From Larix kaempferi (Eukaryota > Streptophyta > Pinopsida > Pinales > Pinaceae), in the NCBI GenBank assembly GCA_027924585.1, contig BSBM01000076.1:5284501-5348500 (forward strand): 64,000 nucleotides of DNA. Reading direction: 5' to 3'. Position numbers and translations under genes: made by a program. Positions 44,228 through 55,260 of this stretch are shown here, one piece after another. Numbering within the stretch: the stretch's first letter is position 1; each line of letters begins with the position of its first letter. Below the pieces are notes generated by a model, which did not search any database, was not told the origin of the DNA, and saw nothing but the letters and a program-made list of their open reading frames with translations.

Positions 44228-44262
44228 TAGGGAAAAATTTTAACTAGGTTTCATGTAATGTT
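44228..44262 (-). pseudogene. LINE-1 ORF2 start (split by Copia-3)
   Basis: The minus strand reads MNIT, a stop, then NLVKIFP, which resembles the usual L1 ORF2 start MNI.WN with Trp changed to a stop. One frameshift later it joins, across the CTTTC duplication, to ERMIEFHKPD at 39069. This supports Copia-3 having landed about 40 bp into LINE ORF2. Confidence 0.5.
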
Positions 44263-47200
44263 CATAGGAAGGATAATATGGGGTACCTCCCAAGGAGATA
44301 ATGTGTGTAATGTGTCCATAACCATGGAGTGGGCCCATTAGGTAGTTAGAAAAAATAATATAATAATAAAGGGGTAGTTGGCATAGACACCCTAGAATAC
44401 TCATGAGAATGTACAAATATACATGAGTATCATTGTATGAGATATTTTGGATGTATCGTTATATATCAATCATGTATTCTAGAGTGATTCATTCCTTGAT
44501 TCATACATTGATATTGGTGTTGCCCTACCTAAAAGATTATCTCTATATTCTTTTTTTCAAACTCATATGAATGTATTTTGGTTATTTTTGAAGTATAGGG
44601 GTTTATTTTTTAATTTAAGTGTTCTATATCATTTTCTACTCAATTTATGGGTTAAAGATCACTACATTTCCCAGACCTCTATAGTTGAATCAAAGGAAAA
44701 ACATGTGTTATCCCTTGCAAGGGTATTATTTACTCTAAAAACCCCCATAATAGAAAGTTGTTTTCCAGCCAAATATACTTCATAATGTTCATTTTCTTAC
44801 AGTATTTATAAGTTATATTGATTGTCCCTTCCTAAACTCTTTCACCCTTTACCTTCCATATTATCCAAACTACCCCCAAATATCTCACCAACATCACCTC
44901 TACCATCTTTCTTGGGCCTCAAAGTATGCCCATTATTGTCAATGACTACAACCTTCCCTTTTGAAGGACCAATGGTGTCGCCTCAAAAACTAGCACTCTT
45001 CCATGATCATAGATAACTGGACCCAATTTGGATATGTGGACCCAGTGTTATGATTGGAAATTTTTTAAGGAAGTACACCCAATGTCACCTTGATGTAACT
45101 CCTTTCATCTTTAGACCATCCTCCTTCTCAAATGATGGTAAGGATAGTCCTGTAATAACACAACAAAAAGACAACTATATCCCTACAACACATTTTGATC
45201 GTTAGTAAACTAGTGCCTAATGGAGTCAATGAAATATGTCTACACTAAACCTTTAGTTTTGGAAGGATGGGGTCACGTATGGATATGTACCTTACAGTTG
45301 CAATTTTCTGCAGTAAAAAACAACAAGAATAAACTCAAGATATCTCCCAATCCAACCATAAAAGACACACAAACTTTAACCTGCAATAACTCAATAACAA
45401 TATTTGGAGAAATCCCTTAGGACTATCGTCACCTAACCCTAGGATGATGACAATTCCTTTAGGGAACCTTTAGGGCATAAAATTGACTTATTTCCAATAT
45501 TTTCAACTTTTTTGGATTTTTTCAATATCTAATCTAAATCTGAAATTTATTTCTGCAATTAAATAGTTTAGAAAACCACAATTAAAGTAATACACAACAC
45601 AACAATAACTATTTTTGGATTTTTGCAAAATATATAATTTTTAGGGTTTTCACAATATATGATTTTTTTGTATTTTTAACAATATATAGTATAGAATTTT
45701 GATAAAAATATTCTGGGTGAAGATGAGGGAAATAAAGACTCAAGTATTTTCCCTTCAAGGCCATTGACAAATCATGGTTAGTGTTCCTCTCAAGAATTGA
45801 AAATCCTATTTTGATGAATTAAGGCAAAACCAAGAAACCCTAGGTTTTGTTGGTCTTAAACTAATTAGGGAAAAAGAGGTACCAAAGGATTAACAAGAGA
45901 GACTCTCTAGGGAAGAATGTCTCACTTACACGACAGATTTTTAATGCATTAAAAAACCTTAATAAACTCTTGCCTTGAATGTCTTCAACAGTGCAGAGAT
46001 CTTACCATAAACCAATAAAAAGGGAGAAAAGAGTGACCTCTTAAGGATCACGATCCTTAAACGAGACTTGTAAGATTAAGTTTCAACCTTTAGTCACTAA
46101 AAAACATGCTACATTGAAGCCTCAAGAGAGCCAAGAAGAGAGTATGCACCACTTTATCCCAAGTAGACAAGAATAAATAAGAAACTAAATTTATTTGATC
46201 CCATGATCTTGAGTTTAAATGAGGAGTTGCCTTAATTATATGCTTACTAAGCCAACTTAACCTCCTTTATAGTCCAACCAACATAAAATATCTACAATAA
46301 CTAAAAGCAATTTTTCAATGAATCTTCTAGGGCTTGTCACCCACATGTTGGGGACTAAACCTCATACAACATAAAATAATGACAAAATATGATGAAGATT
46401 TGCATTTTTTGATGGAATGTTGAGCATGGAAGGAGGGTGTCATGCCCTATCTAACCCCAACATTGTGCTTTTTCTCTCAACACCCTCCTCTTTCAGGTGG
46501 TATGGATCCTTCAAAGTATGACATTGTCATTAATTTGCCTTGTTTGAGCCAACATGAGGGCCAATATATAATAAACATAGGTCCAAGTGGGAATAATGAG
46601 GTGTGCTAAAGTATGAAAACCCTTGTATGCACAATCACAATCTACAAAGAATAAAAATGAGTTTGGTTGTGATCCCCTAATCCATGTGTCCAAATGTAGT
46701 CACCCCAAGAAGCACCAGACACCAACCCATGTGCACAAAATTCCTGCATGATGGAGGACCTCCACCACATCAAGGGTCAGTCAGCTATGCCAAGCCAATA
46801 CTTCCTAGAATGAAAACCAAGAGGACCCACCATGACCAGACCATGGGTCTTGAGCCCCACCAGACCAATACTCTACATAAATCAAGCCCAAATTTGGCCT
46901 TTATATAGAAAACAAAAATACCTCTCTTGTGTGGCAATCTGGTATGGAACACTTTAGATTATTTAGAGGGTAACAAGTAGCATAAGCTTCTTCATTGAAC
47001 AAAGAATCATAAGAAGTTCCCTATAAAATACAACCACCCACCACTGAAGAAAAACCAAAACCCTCCTTTTCATATTGACACTCCCCATCGTGACCTCCCA
47101 ACAATTTAAAAAGACTTTTACCACTAACCCCAGTTGTTAACACTTAGTTTTCATAACATGAGTAATGATGTATGATAGAAAATTTGTATTGAAAGTGTCC

Positions 47201-47340
47201 TAAGAAAGAATAAAATTGTCTTTGATTTCATGGTTATGAGCTAAAGTATGATTAAAGACTGTAAATGGAGGCACTAAGGAGAAAAACCAAAGAAATTTCA
47301 AAGAAAATGTGAAAAATCCGATCAAAATGATCAAAAGAAG
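44263..47340. other. AT-rich DNA, no supported gene
   Basis: I see no recognisable domain. A minus-strand stretch near 44960-44860 (VVVIDNNGHTLRPKKDGRG) could be the end of a LINE ORF1, given its position upstream of LINE-1 ORF2, but the match is too weak to call. Confidence 0.4.
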
Positions 47341-48367
47341 GCAAAAAGCCATAGTCCGAAAGGAAAATATTATAAAGGTTAATTACAATACAGATTGCAT
47401 CGTTGATCGGGTGTAAACCATAGATCTACGGTCCTCATTGACTGTCGCAACACCAACATATGCGAAGAATAAGTATCAAAGCAGTTGCGAAGGGTAATAC
47501 TGGTGGACAGGTGATGATTAAAGAGCGCTCCGCAAGGAAGGAAAGTTGTAAATACAACCATTTTAATAGAGTGCGAACCCACTATGGAAAAGGACAAGGA
47601 GTAGAGATTGACGGCTGAGATTTACGATCAAAGATCCGATGGCTCAAGATAAAAGATTTAATCACTATGCAAATCTTAAGTGGATCAATGGCTCGAGTTG
47701 CAAGGAAAATTAAATCAACGGTGATGAAAGTTAAAACTGCACGAAGGATACTGATGTGGACCCCATCAGTGGGAAACCGTTTAAAGATCAAATACTTTGC
47801 AGGTCTCCACCGTAGATGTGTAGCAGGAGAAGATCGACAGTCCTGAATGATTCACGCACCAAAGAGGTGCAAGACAGGTAGAAAGTGTAGGTGGTCACAG
47901 AAAACTAAACCATTGGACAGGTGTCAGCACCATATTCCGTTGCAAGAGGGATAGGTGGTAATGGAAACCACTTAATAAAATCGTGACACCACTAAAGAAA
48001 AAGAATGCTAATGAATAGACGGCGGAGATCAGAGCATAGAGGATGATCTGACGGTATATGGAGAAAGAATGTCAAGTCAATAAAAAGGGATCAGATCTAA
48101 TGGTTGAGAACATTGCACAAAAAGATCAACGAGTGAAAAGGTTGACAATTGGAAAAGAAGACTGAAGGATAAGAGGAAAAGGGTTATATATATAACACTC
48201 GGCATACGAAGTTGACATTTGTTTCTTAGAGCTGTCGGAGTCAGAAGGTTCTGGACGTGTGGAAGACGAAGAAGACGACAGGAAAGTTCATTCTCAGAGT
48301 TTCTCGGTGACAGGTAGGACCTTATTATCGCTGCTATTAGTAATCTAAGTATATTTATAATAAGAAA
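47341..48367 (+). promoter_or_regulatory. LTR-like promoter region with TATA box
   Basis: This purine-rich region has repeated GATC..ATGG-type words (near 47630, 47685, 48090) followed by a strong TATATATATAA box at 48185-48195. The next ORF starts at 48368, about 180 bp further on. The layout matches the Tat-1 LTR (TATA box about 205 bp before its ORF). I find no PBS between the TATA box and the ORF and no second copy of this region, so LTR status is inferred. Confidence 0.5.
48185..48195 (+). promoter_or_regulatory. TATA box
   Basis: TATATATATAA lies 173 bp upstream of the ATG at 48368 in an otherwise mixed-composition region. It probably directs transcription of the leading ORF. Confidence 0.55.
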
Positions 48368-50862
48368 ATGGACGAAGAAGCAATTTCTAGCAATGTTCGA
48401 GTTAAAATTGCTCTAGAAGATAGGGATTTTGATTTATTTGATACAGAAGTTCGGCTGCCTATACCTGAAATTAAGAGAAGGTTGAAGGATTTGCTTAAAG
48501 AAGGTTTAGATGTGCATAGAGTGTTTCAGTCGTCTTTCATCCTTTTTTGCATTGACCAAATTATGCCATTCCCCGAGTTTGTATCATGGTGTGGGTTTAA
48601 TTATTCTGAACCCCAGCGAGTTATTATGAATTCCCAGAAGTCTAAGATCGTTTGCACCATAAATTCCTCAGTTGTTAGTAGTTCTTTTGGAATTCCTGCG
48701 TCCCAAGTACCTGAGTCCGAGACTTTTTCCGAAGAGTTTGTTATTGTTGCATATAGACAAACTTCCCCTGAGAACCGACAAACCTTTTTAACCACCTGTT
48801 TTAAACCTGACTTGGAAGTCGAGAATACCCCATACCCTTTGGATATAAACTTCTTTAATGACAATACCCAATTGGTTCTTTCTTTGATAGCTCAGTTTCT
48901 AGGCCTGGATACAGATATGTGGGTGACAGAATTACAGTTGAGTCTATTATTCAGAATTAGCATCAGTTCACTAGGAACTGAGAATGATTCAATGTCGTCC
49001 CTCAAATTCAAAGACTTTTTAGCAGAAAGAATTCATTTACAGTTGAGCAGTTTCTCCAATACAATACATTTTAGGTTTCATATGCAGTTAATGAAGATGG
49101 TTATGTTTAGCAGTATAGAAGATTTACAACTCTCGCAAATACTCTACACATACCTTAGAAGTATTTAATTACATGAATTATATTTTGTCTGTGGTATATA
49201 AAGTGATTTTTGGAAAAGAATTACCAAGTTTTTTACTTGAAATGGAGTCTTTGATGCAATTGAAAGATGAAGTAGCAGTAGGTGATTGATTTTTATTGAA
49301 GGATTTCACAGTTTAGATTGTATGACTTTGTACATGAACCTTATATATTACCTTCCTTCTTAACTCTGAGAATTTTCGCTCTTGAATTCGTCAGACATAA
49401 ATTGACTTTAGAAGACGAGCAATTCTTAAAGTTTATAAAGGGTTCTGGTTTAAAATACCCATGGAAAGTAGGCCCATTCGTTATAAAAAGAAAAGATGCT
49501 CTTTCAGATGTGTAAACGTTATTGGAGAATATGGAGTTTAAGAAAGATGTATCAATTGAATATCACCCTTTACATATCATATTTGAGATGAAGAAGAAAA
49601 ATAATATGAAGGCTTTTGAACATAAAGAAACAGAAGGATTGCTAAAAAGAAAAAATTTATTTCGTTATGAACCTGGTGATGAAGAAATTATAAATTCACA
49701 AGTGGGAGATCTTATTTTGACAGAATTAACAATAGAAACAGATCAGGTACCAGAAACTTTGGAAGTTGGTAGAAAAAGAGATTTGCAGGAGATTATAGAT
49801 GCAGATAGTGAAGGAGGAAATGAAGACAAAAGGCTTAAAGTGGACACACAATACGAACTGGTTATTTCAGCAGACAGTGAAAGATGTGAGGAATAAAAGT
49901 CTTCAGTTCCAGAAGTCCAGATACAAGAATATAAATTTCAAGAAGTTAAGGAGAGTGGTGATGTAAATAAATTCCAATCTAGGCTTGACTTGTATAAACA
50001 TTATGGACAAAATAAGAAAGCCTCTGCCCAAAAGCTTTATAATGTATTGCCAACAGTCAGGGATTTATCAAATTCAAAGACTTCTTTAATAACAAGCAGG
50101 GATATAAAAGAGAACACTTTAAACTTGGCAGTATCAACAGAAGATAAAATGACTGAGATAAAGGTCAATTTGAAGAAAATACCAGTACCAGACAAGATCC
50201 AATTGCATAAGCAAATTGGAGAGGTGATATATGAAGATTTTGTGGAAGCAACATTGAAAGTTGCTAAACTGGAAAGTGTTGTAAATAAAATGGAAATTCA
50301 ATTGAAGCAAGCAAGACTAGAGAATAAAGCTTTCCAACAACAAGTAAAAAAATTACAATTTGACTTAGTTGCAAGTGATGGTGGAGGTAAAGCAAGCAAA
50401 CAATTGTTGATAGAAAAAGATAATTTAATTCAGGCGTTACAGAAAAAGATGAAGATTCCAAATACTCAGTTGATTCAAGCTCCTGAAGAAACAAAGCTAG
50501 AGCTAGAAAAAGAAGCTTTGTCTAAGGAAGTCAATGATAGCAAAGCATAATTATTGAAATTTGATGAAAAAGAAGTTAGATGGGAAAAAGAAAAAATAAG
50601 CTTGAGAAATCAGAATGATGATTTGAAAAATAACTTGTCAAATTTGAGCATGCAGCAAACAGGTATAAGTCATAATGAAAATGGAAATGATGCTAATAGT
50701 CTTTTACAGGCTATGTCCCAGATTAGTTTAAAAGATGTTAAGATTAAAGAATTAAGAGAAGAAGCTCAGAGATTGAAAGAAGAAAGTGATAAAAAAGATG
50801 AAGAAACAAAATCCTTACAAGACAAATATAAGGAATTGATTGAAACTAATACAAGACTTCGT
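48368..50862 (+). pseudogene. Gypsy-2 leading ORF with coiled coil, unknown
   Basis: I cannot name this protein. From the ATG at 48368 it is open for 266 codons (globular, with FCIDQIMPFPEFVSWCGF and VVSSSFGIPASQVPES). It then shifts frame twice between 49100 and 49318 and continues in one frame to 50862 with stops at 49513, 49894 and 50548. The middle has FRLYDFVHEP and LKYPWKVGPFVIKR, then basic GRKRD and EDKRLK patches. The last ~300 residues are a long coiled coil (KLESVVNKMEIQLKQ, VRWEKEKISLRNQNDDL). It passes without gag, protease or RT straight into RNase H at about 50863, so a deletion has joined the two. Tat/Ogre elements can carry an extra ORF before gag, and this may be such an ORF or an LTR ORF as in Tat-1. 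Confidence 0.6.
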
Positions 50863-51345
50863 TTGACGCCTTGAAAAAGGCATTACTATCAGCCCCCTTA
50901 CTGAGCCCACCATATTATACTAAGGACTTCCTTCTATATCTAGCGGCATATGTTTCCACTATTGGTATAGTACCTGTTTAGGAGGATGACAAGCTATAAG
51001 AGCATGTCATTTATTATTGTTTGCGTGCATTGGTAATTCTTGATCTCAAGTATTCCCACGTCAAGAAATTGGCATTAGTTTTCATCCATGTTGTTCAGAC
51101 ACTGTGTCATTACATCTTATTGCGAACAACCACAGTTATTGCAGAAGTCAATCCCTTTCAATACGTATTAACCTGATGTATCATCGACGGGAAATTCAAT
51201 AAATGGATTGTCATTCTGCAGGAATTTGACCTAACTTTCCAATATTCTAAGTCTAAGAAGTCTCTGGTGTTCGCCGAGCTTATTTCTGAATTCCCTACTG
51301 ACGTAACCAACAATGAGGAAGATTCGTCTTTTCCAAAATAAAACA
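50863..51345 (+). pseudogene. Gypsy-2 RNase H
   Basis: It reads FDALKKALLSAPLLSPPYYTKDFLLYLAAYVSTIGIVPV, then YYCLRALVILDLKYSHVKKLALVFIHVVQTLCHYIL, TTTVIAEVNPFQYVLT, KWIVILQEFDLTFQYSKSKKSLVFAELI. This is the Ty3-type RNase H of plant elements, with the active site decayed: the DAS motif reads AAY and the glutamate before KLALVF is replaced. It has several stops. The RT that should precede it is missing. Confidence 0.85.
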
Positions 51346-51997
51346 TTTTTCTGATTGCGACTTCTCACCCGTGGTATGGGGATATCTTAATATATCTCCA
51401 TACTTTGAGGTGTCCCCCTACTTTCTCTAGGGACGAACGACGGAAATTAAAACATCATGCATGGAATTACCTCATCATTTCTGACACATTATACAGACGT
51501 GGGGTAGATTCCATTTTACACCGTTGTTTAACCCTGGAGGAAGCTGAAACAATATTGAATGATGCCCATAATGGAGCTTGTGGGGGTCATCTTTCTGGGT
51601 TGTAAACAACCCAAAAAATAGGAGGTGCTGGCTATTTTTGGCCCACAATCTTCAAGGATTGTGTGGAAGTTGTAAAATATTGTCAACCTTGTCATTTTTT
51701 CACCAAGAAAATGTGAGCACACCCAGCTACTATCCATCATGTTATCACAGCAGGCCCCTTCACTAAGTGGGGGGTTGACTTTATGACGTGTAATCCAGCT
51801 TCGGTAGGAGGACACCATCACATCATCGTTTCCGTCGACTACTTTACGAAGTCGGTCAAGGCAATGCCTACTGTGAGAGTAGACGGAGAAACGGCTGCTT
51901 ATTTCGTTTTTAACCAGATCATTGCTAGATTTGGTATTCCCAAAGAGATCGTCACGGACCATGGTCACCATTTTCAAAACAATATGATGGTCGAGTT
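51346..51997 (+). pseudogene. Gypsy-2 integrase, first part
   Basis: It contains the HHCC finger (DAHNGACGGHLSGL, then CQPCHFFTKK), the entry TAGPFTKWGVDFM and the first two catalytic Asp residues in VSVDYFTKSVKAM and VTDHGHHFQ. Stops lie at 51605 and 51713. The core is interrupted after MMVEF by the gag-only element at 51998 and resumes at 54606. Confidence 0.9.
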
Positions 51998-52692
51998 TGT
52001 TAGGATATTCCTATACTCCACTCCATCCTAGTCCCACCATTATTTTGATCATTTACATTTTCAGTCATGCATGCACCTTTAGGGTTTGCATGCATTCTAG
52101 GGTTTGCATGCATCCCAGTCATTAGTCCAGCACCTAGCCCTCAGTTAGCCAGCCCCCAGGAGCTTCTCACTATTCAGTTTTATCCCTCCAGTTGCTTAAT
52201 GCGCCCTTCTTCCTTGATTTTAGGGAGCAACTCACCCTTCTTCACCTACCAGTCCAATTGTCACTCAGTTACACTTAGTTACAGTCAGTTACAGTCAGTT
52301 ACACTCAGTTACACCTACCAAAGTTAGTTTGATTGATGGTTGACAGTTACTTGAGCATTGATGACTCCACTGATGATGATGAAGACTTCCAGTTGTGCTC
52401 CGATGATCATGAGGACACCTAGTTGTGCTCCGATGACACTTTGAGAGGCTAATTCGAATTGCCACCTTAGGCATTCGAATCCTCTCTACCATTGTACTAT
52501 TTATTTGTCCATACTGTGATTAATTAATTAGTGTGTGTGAAGTATTATTGCTTCTATCTGAGTTCTACTGTACCATATTATTCTGTTGCTCATTATACTA
52601 TATTGTTCACTCTTCTTCTATTTTCCTTCTTAATCATAATTACTCTTGTGAGGTACACATCATCTCTTAGATCTGCTGTGAGGATTTTCACA
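51998..52692 (+). repeat. TR-GAG 5' LTR
   Basis: 695 bp, collinear with 53924-54605. It includes a doubled AGGGTTTGCATGCAT segment at 52080-52110 that is single in the partner, and a GTCAGTTACA-type minisatellite at 52258-52318. Confidence 0.95.
52258..52318. repeat. CAGTTACA minisatellite in TR-GAG 5' LTR
   Basis: Five or so imperfect 10-11-bp units of the form (A/G)(C/G)TCAGTTACA stand in tandem. The other LTR (54164-54230) has one or two more units, so the copy number has changed since insertion. Confidence 0.85.
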
Positions 52693-52704
52693 TGGTATCA
52701 AAGC
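52693..52704 (+). other. TR-GAG primer-binding site
   Basis: TGGTATCAAAGC directly follows the 5' LTR, one mismatch from the initiator tRNA-Met complement. Confidence 0.9.
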
Positions 52705-52856
52705 ATGTTGAGAGTATTGTTTATCTCCATTCTTGAGAGTTTTTTGCAGGTTATTACCAAGATTTCGAGTGCGGCAGTTGTAGCAGTTTCTGCATTTTTG
52801 CAGCAGTAGCAGTTGCAATTATTCTCTATTGTTTTTGTAGGTCTTCTACAGCTTGA

Positions 52857-53396
52857 ATGGATTCATATTTAGAAGGAATCCCTCTTCTTTATCCATTCAA
52901 CTATGACGAATGGAAACCAAAAATGATAGCATATTTAAAGAGCCATGATCTCTTTGATTGTTGTTTTGAAAGAGAGTTCGAATCCTCTGAAGAGAATATT
53001 GACTGGTTGAATAAAGGTGACATGGCCTTTGGAACAATGATGCTTGCCTTGTGTGCATACCAAAGATTCAAATTCAAATATCGTGATGGTGTTGAAACTC
53101 CAAGAGAGTTATGGACTCCAAAAGAGTTATGGGATCACCTGGATGGAAAATTTGGCAGAAAGAATGAAGGATTTGGTCCAAATCCCTTCAAAATCAAGCA
53201 AGGTGATGCATTCGCTCCACTTGATGGTCTCTCAGATCATGATGCATTCGCTCCTCCTGATGGTCTCTCAGGTCATGCTGCATTCATGCAATTACTGGTT
53301 TTGATCTCACCTCTCATGGTTCAAAGGAGATCTCAAGAAACCATGATTCAATTCTTGGATCTAATTTGGATTCTAAGCAATTACTGCTTGGGATAA
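52857..53396 (+). CDS. Copia-type gag of TR-GAG element
   Basis: Open for 179 codons from the ATG at 52857, 164 bp after the LTR. The N-terminus YPFNYDEWKPKMIAYLKSHDLFDC is the standard Copia gag start (UBN2/DUF4219 type). It is followed by DWLNKGDMAFGTMMLAL and PKELWDHLDGKFGRKNEG. The C-terminal part contains two copies of a 14-residue unit DAFAP.DGLS.H from a DNA duplication. Copia gag is normally about 250 or more residues with a zinc knuckle. Here the later part seems replaced by repeats and the frame ends early, while 53366-53737 is open in another frame with a similar repeated LTPAGSKEISR / LTHSGSKEKT pattern. No protease, integrase or RT follows. Confidence 0.75.
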   Translation: MDSYLEGIPLLYPFNYDEWKPKMIAYLKSHDLFDCCFEREFESSEENIDWLNKGDMAFGTMMLALCAYQRFKFKYRDGVETPRELWTPKELWDHLDGKFGRKNEGFGPNPFKIKQGDAFAPLDGLSDHDAFAPPDGLSGHAAFMQLLVLISPLMVQRRSQETMIQFLDLIWILSNYCLG

Positions 53397-53560
53397 TTTC
53401 TCATGCATATGATATTTTTGATCTCACCCCTGCCGGTTCAAAGGAGATCTCAAGAAACTGTTTTTTAAGTCTTAAATATGATTTTGATTTCAAGCAAACA
53501 TGTAATAGTTATTTTTGGCATAATCTCACCCATAGTGGTTCGAAGGAGAAGACAAAAGAC
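53200..53560. repeat. Internal direct repeats in TR-GAG
   Basis: A 42-bp unit (GATGCATTCGCTCC..GGTCTCTCAG) is duplicated at about 53205-53285. A longer unit with GATCTCACC..GGTTCAAAGGAGATCTCAAGAAAC recurs at about 53303-53342 and 53420-53458, with a weaker third copy at 53523-53555. Confidence 0.8.
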
Positions 53561-53910
53561 TATATGCACTTTCACAGATTTGATCCTACCTCAGCTAATT
53601 CGAATCACAGGTTCAAGGATCATTCTCATACTATTGGATTTGTTCTCATCACATTCGATCTGAAGAGCAAGTACAAGCACATGCTTTTTGAGCATGATCC
53701 ACTTCTTCCCAAGAAGAAGATACCTCCAGACATATGACCAAGCATCACACATGCTTGAGTTTGGAGCATTTATTTTTATGTGTGCCTTACAGTCTATTTT
53801 TTGAGGAGGGGGTATGTTTCCCATGAAATTTTCCCACTTCCTTGGTTTATTGATTGTTATTATTCATTGTACTGGGTGAACTTTGGTCTTAGTTACCAGG
53901 GCCCAGGATG

Positions 53911-53923
53911 GATTAAGGGGGGG
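53911..53923 (+). other. TR-GAG polypurine tract
   Basis: GATTAAGGGGGGG directly precedes the 3' LTR. Confidence 0.88.
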
Positions 53924-54605
53924 TGTTAGGATATTCCTATACTCCATCCTAGTCCCACCAGTATTTTGATCATTTACATTTTCAGTCATGCATGCACCTT
54001 TAGGGTTTGCATGTATCCCACTCATCAGTCCAACACCTAGCCCTCAGTTAGCCAGCCCCCAGGAGCTTCTCACTATTCAGTTTTAGCCCTCTAGTTGATT
54101 AATGCACCCTTCTTCCTTGATTTTAGGGAGCAACTCACCCTTCTTCACCTAATAGTCCAGTTGTCACTCAGTTACAGTCAGTTACAGTCAGTTACACTCA
54201 GTTACATTGAGTTACACTCAGTTACACCTACCAGAGTTAGTTTGATTGATGGTTGACAGTTACTTGAGCATTGATGACTCCACTGATGATGATGAAGACT
54301 TCCAGTTGTGCTCCGATGATCATGAGGACACCTAGTTGTGCTCTGATGACACTCTAAGAGGCTAATTCGAATTGCCACCTTAGGCATTCGAATCCTCTCT
54401 ACCATTGTACTATTTATTTGTCCATATTGTGATTAATTAATTAGTGTGTGTGAAGTATTATTGCTTCTATCTGAGTTCTACTATACCATATTATTCTGTT
54501 GCTCATTATACTGTATTTTTCACTCTTCTTCTATTTTCCTGCTTAATCATTATTACTCTTGTGAGATACACATCATCTCTTAGATCTGCTGTGAGGATTT
54601 TCACA
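53924..54605 (+). repeat. TR-GAG 3' LTR
   Basis: 682 bp, partner of 51998-52692, with an expanded minisatellite at 54164-54230. Confidence 0.95.
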
Positions 54606-55260
54606 GAGTTGTATACCATGCTAGGTTTTCGACAGGAACACTCATCTTTGTTTTATCCGCAGGAGAATGGTTAGGTCGAAGCGGTCAACAAGACTTTGAA
54701 AACCATCCTTCAAAGGACCGTTAATGCCAGTAGATATATCTGGCACATCATGTTGTATCCCGCTCTTTAGGATTACCGATCTAATGTTAATACTGCTACT
54801 AGGTTCTCACCTTTCCAACTCGTTCATGGGGTGGAGGCAGTCATTCTAGTTGAATGTGAAATCCCCTCTTTGAAGTTCATTATCCAACTGCTTTTTGAAA
54901 CTTCAGCTTTGGAGGAGTGTTTGCTGCATTTAGAGCACTTAGATGAACAGCACCACGATGCGCTTACAACAAAAAAATCTCACAAAAGCCAATTCAAGCA
55001 TAAGTACAACAAATCTATAAAACCAAGGGTTTTCTCTGAAGGAGACCTTGTTCTGCTCTATAACCAGGACAAAGATCCCTTAGGGGAAGGTAAATTCAAA
55101 TCTATGTGGCTTGGACCATATATTGTCTCTAAATTTATGAAGAAATGATCTTATGAGCTAACCGACTATGAGGTTTGTAAGTTGCCTAAGCCCAGAAATG
55201 GGCTCTACCTGAAAAAGTATTATGCACTTCTATCGGTCAAATTAGCACTTTTCCGTCTGT
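54606..55260 (+). pseudogene. Gypsy-2 integrase, second part
   Basis: Reading across the GAGTT duplication continues the core: YTMLGFRQEHSSLFYPQENG, a stop, then the catalytic Glu in VEAVNKTLKTIL, and RFSPFQLVHGVEAV. The C-terminal domain has RVFSEGDLVLLYNQDKD and MWLGPYIVSKF, and after a stop at 55146 ends PRNGLYLKKYYA. No chromodomain follows. The loss of gag, protease and RT makes the element non-functional. Confidence 0.9.

Larger units (their letters stand above)
51998..54605 (+). mobile_element. Gag-only LTR element (TR-GAG-like)
   Basis: LTRs are 51998-52692 and 53924-54605, both starting TGTTAGGATATTCC and ending GAGGATTTTCACA. The TSD GAGTT is at 51993-51997 and 54606-54610. A PBS (TGGTATCAAAGC) and a G-rich PPT flank a 1.2-kb interior that codes only for a Copia-type gag. 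Small gag-only LTR elements (TR-GAG) are a known class of plant non-autonomous elements and need pol from a relative. It inserted into the Gypsy-2 integrase. Confidence 0.95.

Noticed and set aside
44860-44960. C-terminus of a LINE ORF1 on the minus strand
   Set aside because: The position is right relative to LINE-1 ORF2, but the residues do not match DUF4283-type ORF1 well enough and no zinc knuckle is seen.
46684-46908. Small plus-strand gene
   Set aside because: The 74-codon open stretch has no family resemblance, no conserved context and low-complexity His/Pro/Thr composition.
52080-52110. Telomere-like TTTAGGG sequence
   Set aside because: Only a single TTTAGGG and two AGGGTTTGCATGCAT units occur, inside an LTR; there is no tandem array of the plant telomere repeat.
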